A stretch of 64,000 bases of DNA from the NCBI RefSeq assembly GCF_013387495.1, contig NZ_JABZEE010000025.1, positions 1 to 64,000 of the forward strand, in the 5' to 3' direction. Positions 57,428-64,000 of the stretch are shown in pieces. Every line of letters begins with the position of its first letter. The first letter of the stretch is position 1. Both the position numbers and the translations under genes were made by a program. The notes under the pieces were generated by a model, which was given only the letters and a program-made list of their open reading frames with translations, was not told the origin of the DNA and ran no database searches. This DNA is from Streptomyces sp. PKU-EA00015 (lineage in GTDB: Bacteria; Actinomycetota; Actinomycetes; Streptomycetales; Streptomycetaceae).

Positions 57428-58936
57428 TCAGCCGCCCAGGAAGATCGGATTGGTGAAGGCGGCCAGCGGCCCCGGGAGCCCGGGGACGACCGGCGCGTGC
57501 CGCACCTCGGCGCGTACGTATGTGGCGTACTGCGCCGTCGTACGCCACTCCACCGTGCCCGCCCCTGAGGCCGAGACCGCCGCCGTGTGCAGGACACCCT
57601 GGTCGGTGACGATGCGGACCGTGCAGTCGGGCACGCCCGCCACCTCCACCCGTACGGTCACCGGGTCGTCGTCGTCCACGGACAGCCGCCCGCCGATCCC
57701 CGCGTGCTGCCCCCGCCCGCCGGCCGCCGAGAAGGCCACGGTCACGTCCTTGTTCTCGGCGACATAGCTGCGCCCGGCCCTGATCCCCTCGAGGATCGCC
57801 TCGCGCGTCAGATCGTCGGCGAGGACGACCGTCTGCGGAGTGCCGATCGGGTCGGGGTGGCGATGGGCGTCGCTGTTGCCCATGGCCGGGGTCCAGCGCT
57901 TCCCGGTGCGCGCGGCGACGGCCAGCGCGCTGTCCCAGTCGGCGAGGGACACCTCGTCGTCGGGGGTGTAGGGCCCGTTCCAGACCTCCACCGCGTCCGC
58001 GTCGCCGAAGCCGAACTTCCAGTTGCAGCCGATGCAGGTGGCGTGCGGGTGGGCCGGGACGACGAGGCCCCCGGCCCGGCGGATCGCGCGGGCGTAGTGC
58101 CCGAAGCGGTTGTCGCGGGCGCGGTAGCGCCAGTCGACGAACGTCCCCGGGTCGGTGCCGAGCGCCACCACGTGCCCGTTGCGGGTCGTGACCTCCTCCC
58201 CGAGCAGGACCAGCAGGTCGTCACCGGCCTGGTCGGCCCAATGGGCATGTGCCGAATGGGTGTTGTGCTCGGAGGAGTTGATGAAGTCGAGCCCGGCGGC
58301 GCGGGCGAGGGCGGCGATCTCGGCGGGGGTGCGCCTGCCGTCCGAGTACCACGAGTGCAGGTGGCAGTCGCCCCGGTACCAGGCGCGCCCGCGCCCCTTG
58401 GCCCGCTCCGGCGGGTACACCGCCGGGCGGGGCTCGGCCTGCTCCCCGTAGGTGAGCGTGACACGGACCTCGTACGTCAGGCCCTGCGGCGCGACGGTGT
58501 ACGGCCCGAGGGCGATGTGCCACAGGCCGGGCCGGACGGGTCCGGGGATGTAGCCCGGGGTCGCGTCGTCCGCCTGGATGAAGAACTCCGCCCTGGCACC
58601 GCCCGACCAGCCGCGGAACCCCTTGCTGCCGAGGGCGGTTCCGCGCTCGTCGAAGATGCCGATGTCGAGGGCGTTGCCCGCGGTGCCGGCGGGCTGGGGC
58701 GGCTTCTCGTAGCTGTACGAGACGTGGATCCGGTTGACGCCCGCCGGGATCTCCACAGGGAGGTACACGAAGTCGGGTGCGCCGGGCGGCAGTGTGCCGC
58801 GTACGACCTCCGTCGCCCCTTCGCCGGTGCGTGGTGCCGCGTTCGCGAAGCTCACGGTGCCCAAGGTAAGGGCGGCGGCGGCTCCCGTCACGAGTAGACC
58901 GCGTCTGCCCAGGGCGTGTTCGTCGTCGTTGCACAT
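57428..58936 (-). CDS. Tat-exported PHP-domain metallohydrolase (CehA/McbA family)
   Basis: 502 residues. The N-terminus ALGRRGLLVTGAAAALTLGTVSFANAAP is a twin-arginine signal with a signal-peptidase site. A beta domain (about 40-190) is followed by the PHP domain, with metal ligands in GDCHLHSWYSDGRRTP, NSSEHNTHSAHAH, VVPAHPHA and MGNSDAHRHPDP. CehA/McbA-type proteins hydrolyse carbamates, phosphoesters or related esters; the substrate here is unknown. GGGAG lies 8 nt before the ATG. It lies upstream of the IclR gene on the same strand, 60 bp away. Confidence 0.9.
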   Translation of the reverse strand: MCNDDEHALGRRGLLVTGAAAALTLGTVSFANAAPRTGEGATEVVRGTLPPGAPDFVYLPVEIPAGVNRIHVSYSYEKPPQPAGTAGNALDIGIFDERGTALGSKGFRGWSGGARAEFFIQADDATPGYIPGPVRPGLWHIALGPYTVAPQGLTYEVRVTLTYGEQAEPRPAVYPPERAKGRGRAWYRGDCHLHSWYSDGRRTPAEIAALARAAGLDFINSSEHNTHSAHAHWADQAGDDLLVLLGEEVTTRNGHVVALGTDPGTFVDWRYRARDNRFGHYARAIRRAGGLVVPAHPHATCIGCNWKFGFGDADAVEVWNGPYTPDDEVSLADWDSALAVAARTGKRWTPAMGNSDAHRHPDPIGTPQTVVLADDLTREAILEGIRAGRSYVAENKDVTVAFSAAGGRGQHAGIGGRLSVDDDDPVTVRVEVAGVPDCTVRIVTDQGVLHTAAVSASGAGTVEWRTTAQYATYVRAEVRHAPVVPGLPGPLAAFTNPIFLGG

Positions 58937-59110
58937 GCCGTCGGCTCCCGGGATGTCGAGGGACAGGAGGGGTGCGGTGGCGCGTCGGTGCAGTCGAACC
59001 CTGGTATTGAGCCGTGAACGCGGGTGCAAGGGAAGGGGGTTGGCAGGAGATCGGCGGATGACGCGGCCATGACGACGACGCGGCCTGTCGTTTGGGCCTA
59101 CCTTGTCCCC

Positions 59111-59938
59111 ATGCGGATCGCGACCACGATCTTCCTCACCGACGAGACGATCACCCCTGTGCGGCTGGCCCGCGAACTCGAACAGCGCGGCTACGCCGGG
59201 CTCTACCTCCCCGAACACACCCATATCCCGGTGGCGCGGACCACCCCGTACGGCGCGGGCGGCGAACTCCCGCCCGAGTACGGCCGCATGCTGGACCCCT
59301 TCGTGGCGCTGGCCCAGGCGGCGGCGGTCACGTCGACCCTGCGGCTGGGCACGGGCGTGACGCTGGTGGCCCAGCACGACCCGATCGCCCTGGCGAAGCG
59401 GATCGCGACCCTGGACCACGTGTCCGGGGGCCGGTTCACGCTGGGCGTCGGCTTCGGCTGGAACGTCGAGGAGGCGGCGGACCACGGTGTCGATTGGTCG
59501 ACGCGCCGGGAACTGGTCCGGGACAGGATGCGCCTGATGCGGGCACTGTGGTCGCCGGAGCCGCGCGCCTTCGAGGGCGAACACGCGTCGGTCAGCGCCT
59601 CCTTCGCTCACCCCAAACCTCGGGACGGAGCCCCGCGCACGCTGGTGGGCGGCGCGGCGGGCCCGAAGCTGTTCGCGCACATTGCGGAGTACGGGGACGG
59701 CTGGATGCCGGTCGGCGGCCGCGGGATGGGGGAGTCGGTCCCGAAGCTGCGCGACGCGTGGACGGCGGCGGGCCGCGACCCGAAGTCCCTGGAAGTGGTC
59801 CCGTACGCGGTCCGCCCGTCACCGGGCAAGCTGGCGCACTACGAGGACCAGGGGGTGACGGAGGTGGTGCTGCAACTGCCGCCGGGGGGCGAGCTGGAGG
59901 TACTGCGGGCGTTGGACGAGTACGCGCGGTATTTGTGA
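59111..59938 (+). CDS. LLM-class oxidoreductase 3, probably F420-dependent
   Basis: 275 residues, TIM-barrel luciferase-like fold of F420-dependent type: YAGLYLPEHTHIPVARTTPY, TLRLGTGVTLVAQHDPIALAKRIATLDHVSGGRFTLGVGFGWN and RTLVGGAAGPKLF. TACCTT lies 6 nt before the ATG without a ribosome-binding site, a leaderless start. Unlike the two other LLM genes it has no copy of the 15-bp palindrome and lies outside the regulon region. Confidence 0.88.
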   Translation: MRIATTIFLTDETITPVRLARELEQRGYAGLYLPEHTHIPVARTTPYGAGGELPPEYGRMLDPFVALAQAAAVTSTLRLGTGVTLVAQHDPIALAKRIATLDHVSGGRFTLGVGFGWNVEEAADHGVDWSTRRELVRDRMRLMRALWSPEPRAFEGEHASVSASFAHPKPRDGAPRTLVGGAAGPKLFAHIAEYGDGWMPVGGRGMGESVPKLRDAWTAAGRDPKSLEVVPYAVRPSPGKLAHYEDQGVTEVVLQLPPGGELEVLRALDEYARYL

Positions 59939-60027
59939 GCCACTGCGGGCGCCGGTTACGGCCCGGGCCCAGCGCAGGATCCTCACTCGTCCGCGACGCT
60001 GCGTCCTCAGGTCGGACTATTGCGCGC

Positions 60028-60552
60028 CTACGGAAGTCTGGGGATCAAGGTTAACCACTCGGTGATGTCCTGCTGAATCGGATCCTCTTCACGCAAAAGG
60101 TCCTGGATCCCCGCCAACGGTGTAAGCATGTTCTTGATACGCCTCAAGTGAAGTACCTGCTCACGTGGAGCGCCCCGCCACTCTGAAGCTAGTTGAAGCG
60201 CCTCTTCGCGTGTCATGCCGAGATGTGCCTCCACATCCGCGCAGAGTTCACCAATCCGCCGGGCTTCGTCCGTCTCACTCTCGCCGAACTCCCGGATCAT
60301 GAAGGAGCGCACATGAGCCGATTCAGCCACCGGCTTCTTCGGATCTTCAAGGGGTGACGCGTACTTGCCCGCGATGGCAGCCAAGGCGAGGTGTGCCCAT
60401 CGGATCCGTATTTCCTGAGGGTATGCGGCAGATTGCATCCTGCCCACACTCAGTTCGCGAATCTGTTCCCAGTCCTCCACTCCGTCTGCAGCACCACCCT
60501 CGTGGACGCGCCGCTCCAGACCTTCCAGCGACCACCCCGAGAGGTCACTCAT
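60028..60552 (-). CDS. Uncharacterised protein of lower GC content
   Basis: 174 residues, acidic, alpha-helical, without signal or membrane segments. LEGLERRVHEGGAADGVEDW and MTREEALQLASEWRGAPREQVLHL are its main blocks; no family is recognised. Its codons use more A and T than all its neighbours, suggesting recent transfer. GGAG precedes ATG 60552; a longer start at 60567 has none. Flanked by gaps of about 90 and 217 bp. Confidence 0.7.
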   Translation of the reverse strand: MSDLSGWSLEGLERRVHEGGAADGVEDWEQIRELSVGRMQSAAYPQEIRIRWAHLALAAIAGKYASPLEDPKKPVAESAHVRSFMIREFGESETDEARRIGELCADVEAHLGMTREEALQLASEWRGAPREQVLHLRRIKNMLTPLAGIQDLLREEDPIQQDITEWLTLIPRLP

Positions 60553-60769
60553 GGCCACAATCTCCATCCGTGGTCACAGCCCATTTGACGGCGCCCGAGT
60601 TCACCCGCCGACTCATCCGGTTACACAGACTCCCGGGCGCGTCTAACGGCACCAGCACCGCCGTGTGCCGGCACCATGAAGGCTGCCACGCACACAGGTG
60701 GTGGATTCCGGCAGAATCCCCTGCGGGCCGGGACTGGGCTTGGTCGAGCAGCCCGGGCCGATCACAACG

Positions 60770-61630
60770 TCAGTTGATCGGCTGCCGAATCTCTTCCCGG
60801 ACCTTCACGACCTGTTGTGCGATCGCGTCGAGGTCGACCGAGTCGGGGTCCTGCGCGGCGTCCGCCGGGGTCAGGAAGGCGACGTACGCGGCCGTGTTTG
60901 CGTCGCCCCAGGCGCACACCGGGACAGTGGCGGTGCCGTCCTCGTCCTTCGACAGCATCACGGTGCACTCGAGGTCGACGTCGGAGCCCGGGGGCGTGAT
61001 GGTCCTTGCCGGCTTGGGCTCGCTCATGCCCTCCGCCTTGCGCATCCCGTCCAGGAGGCTGTCCCGGGGCTGCGCCGGATTCCGGAACTCTCCGTACATG
61101 CCGGTGACGACGAGCCCGCTGTTGCCTGTTGTGCTGGTGCCGTTGTAGGAGCCGAGGACCGCCTTGACGTTGCGGGCGTCCGGTCCGGCGCCGTAGCCGC
61201 TCTTCTCCGCATCGGCGTTCGCCTCGGAGGAGCCGTCCTTGATCAGGTCGTACTCGCCGTCCAGCAGCGTCTTCGGCACCGTCAGCCGGTACTCGGCCGC
61301 GGGGAACGGATTCGCGGCCTCCCTGGCGGCTTCGTCGGCGGCGTCACTACCCCGGTTGCCGAAGTAGACCAGGGCGAGGAGGGCGGCCATCGAGCCGAAG
61401 CAAATGCCGAGGACGAGACCGGTCCGGTTCTTGCGCGGCGGCGGTCCTGACGGCGGCTGCCCCCAGGGTCCGGGGGCTCCGGAATACGCCGAGTACGGCT
61501 GCGGAGGCGCGGACGGCTGCCCGTAATAAGGCTGGGGGTGACTCTGCGGATACGGCTGCCCGTACGGGTTCGGCTGGGTCGGCGGCGATCCGTACGGCCC
61601 GGCCGGCTGCTGAGGCGGAGGCATGGTCAT
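60770..61630 (-). CDS. Proline-rich single-pass membrane protein
   Basis: 286 residues. Residues 1-65 are rich in Pro, Tyr, Gly and Gln (PNPYGQPYPQSHPQPYYGQP) and lie in the cytosol. One transmembrane helix, TGLVLGICFGSMAALLALVYFG, is followed by an extracellular domain (about 95-286) without a recognised family. The layout is common for Streptomyces membrane proteins with DUF4190- or MmpS-like topology. TAGCGT lies 6 nt before ATG 61630, a leaderless start; an ATG at 61624 is a close alternative. Function unknown. Confidence 0.75.
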   Translation of the reverse strand: MTMPPPQQPAGPYGSPPTQPNPYGQPYPQSHPQPYYGQPSAPPQPYSAYSGAPGPWGQPPSGPPPRKNRTGLVLGICFGSMAALLALVYFGNRGSDAADEAAREAANPFPAAEYRLTVPKTLLDGEYDLIKDGSSEANADAEKSGYGAGPDARNVKAVLGSYNGTSTTGNSGLVVTGMYGEFRNPAQPRDSLLDGMRKAEGMSEPKPARTITPPGSDVDLECTVMLSKDEDGTATVPVCAWGDANTAAYVAFLTPADAAQDPDSVDLDAIAQQVVKVREEIRQPIN

Positions 61631-61722
61631 GATCACACGCTACGTCAGCGTGCAGTGGCCCAGGTGGGAAACCAGTCGCGGGCACAGGCCGCACGGGCGG
61701 GCCCCGGCCCGCCGTCCGACCC

Positions 61723-62349
61723 TCACGCCCCCGCCCCCAGTGCCGGCGGCACCAGCTCCGTCTCCACGTCCCCCTCCTCGCCCGCCGGCGCGTACGCGCA
61801 CTCCATGTGCACGCCCCCCAAGAAGCGGCCGCCCTGCGACATCCACTCGTAGACCTGGCGTTCACCGTTGCCGCGCTCCGTGCGCAGGATCCAGTCCTCG
61901 GACGCCTGTTGCTGCTCGTACGACGTGATGTCCCAGCCGTCCGCCTGCAGCCGGTCCCGCAGCCGGGCCAGCGCCGGCAGTGCCTCGTCGCGCGGGACGT
62001 CGTTCAGCTGCCAGCTGTGGGAGAGCGCGTACGCGTTCTCCACCGGAGTGTCCGCCATGCCCTCCAGGCCGCCGGGGTAGCACGAGCCGGCGGAGTAGCC
62101 GTTGTCCCGGCCCGCAGGCAGCACCGCGTCGAAGCCGGCCACCTCGTACGCCTCCCGCGAGCGCGTCGCCGCCCGGTCCGCCATCTCCTGCGGGGCCACG
62201 TCCGGGTAGTCCTCCGGGGTCGCGCTCTCGATCCCGTACGTCACGAAAAGGCCCAGCACGAACAGCACCGGCGCGCCGATCAGGAGGGCCAGGGTGATCC
62301 CCAGCCACCGGAGCAGGGGGACGCGAGGGCGTTCGAGGTCGTCGATCAT
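61723..62349 (-). CDS. Single-pass membrane protein, secreted domain
   Basis: 208 residues. A short cytosolic start ([15 protein letters not shown]) leads to one hydrophobic helix ([24 protein letters not shown]) and an extracytoplasmic domain with [25 protein letters not shown] and an acidic C-terminus. No family recognised. TAGCGT lies 7 nt before ATG 62349, indicating leaderless expression. Neighbouring genes on the same strand share this architecture, so both may be cell-surface proteins. Confidence 0.75.
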   Translation of the reverse strand: MIDDLERPRVPLLRWLGITLALLIGAPVLFVLGLFVTYGIESATPEDYPDVAPQEMADRAATRSREAYEVAGFDAVLPAGRDNGYSAGSCYPGGLEGMADTPVENAYALSHSWQLNDVPRDEALPALARLRDRLQADGWDITSYEQQQASEDWILRTERGNGERQVYEWMSQGGRFLGGVHMECAYAPAGEEGDVETELVPPALGAGA

Positions 62350-62469
62350 GGACCGGACGCTACGCGCGGCCCGCACCCGCGCGTATCCGCAGACGACCCC
62401 AGGCCGAACAGGCGCTGGTACTCAGCCGCCCCGGCCGGCCCGCTAGCCCGCGCTCGTATGCTCGCAGCT

Positions 62470-64000
62470 ATGACCGATCACCAGGGCGGACACGACGCGG
62501 GACGGCCCACCGCGAACGCCATGCGGCGCGCGCTCAAGCGGGCCAGGGACGGGGTGGCCCTCGACGTCGCCGAAGCCGCCGTGCTGTTGCAGGCGAGGGG
62601 GAGCGACCTTGAGGACCTGGCCGCCTCGGCGGGGCGCGTGCGGGACGCGGGGCTCCAAGCCGCCGGGCGCCCCGGGGTCATCACGTACTCGAAGAGCGTC
62701 TTCGTCCCGCTCACCCGCCTCTGCCGCGACAAGTGCCACTACTGCACCTTCGCCACCGTCCCCGGCAAGCTCCGCCGCGCAGGCCACGGAATGTTCATGT
62801 CCCCGGACGAGGTCCTGGAGATCGCCCGGCGCGGGGCCGAACTCGGCTGCAAGGAGGCGCTGATCACCCTCGGGGACAAGCCCGAGGACCGCTGGCCCGA
62901 GGCCCGGGAGTGGCTGGACGCCCACGGGTACGACGACACGATCGCGTACCTGCGCGCCATGTCGATCCGGATCCTGGAGGAGACCGGGCTGCTGCCCCAC
63001 CTCAACCCCGGGGTCATGTCCTGGACCGACTTCCAGCGGCTCAAGCCCGTCGCCCCGTCCATGGGCATGATGCTGGAGACGACGGCCACCCGCCTGTGGT
63101 CGGAGCCGGGCGGGCCCCACCACGGCTCCCCCGACAAGGAGCCCGCCGTGCGGCTGCGCGTCCTGGAGGACGCCGGCCGGTCGAACGTGCCGTTCACCAG
63201 CGGCCTGCTCATCGGCATCGGCGAGACGTACGAGGAGCGCGCCGAGTCGCTGTTCGCGCTGCGCCGCGTCTCCCGCGCCTACCACGGCATCCAGGAGCTC
63301 ATCCTGCAGAACTTCCGCGCCAAGCCGGACACGGCCATGCGCGGGATGCCCGACGCCGAGCTGGACGAGCTCGTCGCCACCGTCGCCGTCGCCCGGCACA
63401 TCATGGGGCCGTCCGCCTGCCTGCAGGCTCCGCCGAACCTGGTGGACGCCGAGTACGCACGGCTCATCCGCGCCGGGATCGACGACTGGGGCGGGGTCTC
63501 CCCGCTGACCCCCGACCACGTGAACCCGGAGCGGCCCTGGCCACAGATCGACGAGCTTGCGGAGAAGTCGGCGGTCGAAGGGTTCGAGCTGCGTGAACGA
63601 CTCTGCGTGTACCCGGAGTTCGTGCAGCGCGGCGAGCCGTGGCTCGACCCCCGGCTGTTCCCGCACGTCCAGGCGCTGGCCGACCCCCGCACCGGGCTCG
63701 CGCGCGAGGACGCGATCCCCGCCGGCCTGCCCTGGCAGGAGCCCGACGAAGGGTTCACCGCCACCGGGCGCACGGACCTGCACCGGACCATCGACTCCGA
63801 GGGCCGCACGCACGACCGGCGCGACGACTTCGACCACGTCTACGGGGACTGGGACGCGCTGCGCGAGGCTGCGGCGCCCGGCATGGCGCCGCAGCGCGTT
63901 GACACGGATGTGCGCCGGGCACTGAGCCGGGCGGCGGGCGATCCGACGAAGCTCACCGACGACGAGGCACTCGCCCTCCTCCACGCCGACGGGCCCGCTC
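62470..64000 (+). CDS. fbiC: FbiC, F420 precursor (FO) synthase, 5' part
   Basis: The visible 510 codons are the N-terminal part of a protein of about 860 residues; the frame is open to the window end. The CofG half carries the radical-SAM motif CRDKCHYC (Cys 85, 89 and 92) in [18 protein letters not shown], followed by [17 protein letters not shown] and [21 protein letters not shown]. The start of the CofH half ([16 protein letters not shown]) is reached at the edge. The enzyme joins tyrosine and the flavin precursor to give FO, the deazaflavin chromophore of F420. TATGCT lies 7 nt before the ATG, so it is leaderless. Several LLM enzymes in the window may use its product. Confidence 0.95.
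   Translation, partial: MTDHQGGHDAGRPTANAMRRALKRARDGVALDVAEAAVLLQARGSDLEDLAASAGRVRDAGLQAAGRPGVITYSKSVFVPLTRLCRDKCHYCTFATVPGKLRRAGHGMFMSPDEVLEIARRGAELGCKEALITLGDKPEDRWPEAREWLDAHGYDDTIAYLRAMSIRILEETGLLPHLNPGVMSWTDFQRLKPVAPSMGMMLETTATRLWSEPGGPHHGSPDKEPAVRLRVLEDAGRSNVPFTSGLLIGIGETYEERAESLFALRRVSRAYHGIQELILQNFRAKPDTAMRGMPDAELDELVATVAVARHIMGPSACLQAPPNLVDAEYARLIRAGIDDWGGVSPLTPDHVNPERPWPQIDELAEKSAVEGFELRERLCVYPEFVQRGEPWLDPRLFPHVQALADPRTGLAREDAIPAGLPWQEPDEGFTATGRTDLHRTIDSEGRTHDRRDDFDHVYGDWDALREAAAPGMAPQRVDTDVRRALSRAAGDPTKLTDDEALALLHADGPA

Noticed and set aside
61634-61648. CACACG-CTA-CGTCAG upstream of the Pro-rich membrane protein
   Set aside because: Two mismatches and an unrelated gene outside the cluster; probably chance. 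It shows that two-mismatch matches, including that at the TetR start, should be weighed with care.

Overview
The window is very GC-rich, with almost every third codon position G or C. It carries afsK, afsS and afsR homologues, a coenzyme F420 biosynthesis gene (fbiC), an ECF sigma factor with a zinc-finger partner, an RsbW-like kinase and a STAS protein, and many leaderless-looking starts (a TANNNT -10 box 6-8 nt before ATG). Together these point to a Streptomyces or close relative, in a chromosomal region rather than a phage or plasmid. I see no tRNA, rRNA, CRISPR array, transposase or integrase.

Layout. (1) 1-7.5 kb is signalling: a trypsin-domain/PknG-like kinase/TPR giant protein facing a small Trypco2 protein, an ECF sigma factor translationally coupled to a zf-HC2/maleylpyruvate-isomerase-like protein, a STAS protein and an EF-hand protein. 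(2) 7.5-30 kb and 35.8-39.8 kb and 44.3-53.2 kb hold a dispersed acyl-CoA catabolic gene set: three acyl-CoA-forming ligases, three complete acyl-CoA dehydrogenases plus a C-terminal fragment, two crotonases, two SCP-x-type thiolases, two DUF35 Zn-ribbon proteins, two SDRs, two paralogous amidohydrolases, an FMO-like flavoprotein, a flavin reductase, two LLM oxidoreductases, an N-acyl-D-amino-acid-deacylase-like amidohydrolase and an aldehyde dehydrogenase. (3) 30-44 kb contains the antibiotic-regulation locus afsK ... afsS-afsR, with a five-to-six-gene stretch, including a block of the catabolic genes, lying between afsK and afsS. (4) 53-64 kb is ordinary accessory and housekeeping content: an APC permease, a DHFR-like protein, an IclR regulator, a Tat-exported PHP-domain protein, an F420-type LLM enzyme, three uncharacterised proteins and the 5' part of fbiC.

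The main discovery candidate is regulatory. A 15-bp inverted repeat, CTGACG-N3-CGTCAG, occurs 14 times (7 perfect, 7 with one mismatch). Every copy is intergenic and sits just upstream of genes of the acyl-CoA set from 9.0 to 48.7 kb. A TetR-family regulator lies in the middle of the set (29.4-30.0 kb), and a weaker version of the same repeat overlaps its own start codon. I infer a coherent, apparently undescribed TetR-type regulon for breakdown of a branched, cyclic or steroid-like acyl compound. The toolkit resembles steroid side-chain and ring-remnant degradation (FadD3-like ligase, paired dehydrogenases, SCP-x/DUF35 pairs), but no ring-opening steroid genes are visible here. The substrate is unknown.

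The regulated genes probably work as follows: ligases activate acids to CoA thioesters, dehydrogenases and crotonase-fold proteins process them, SDRs oxidise hydroxyl groups, SCP-x/DUF35 pairs cleave the chain, and the LLM, FMO and amidohydrolase proteins act on unusual ring or side-chain structures. F420 made through FbiC could serve some of the LLM enzymes.
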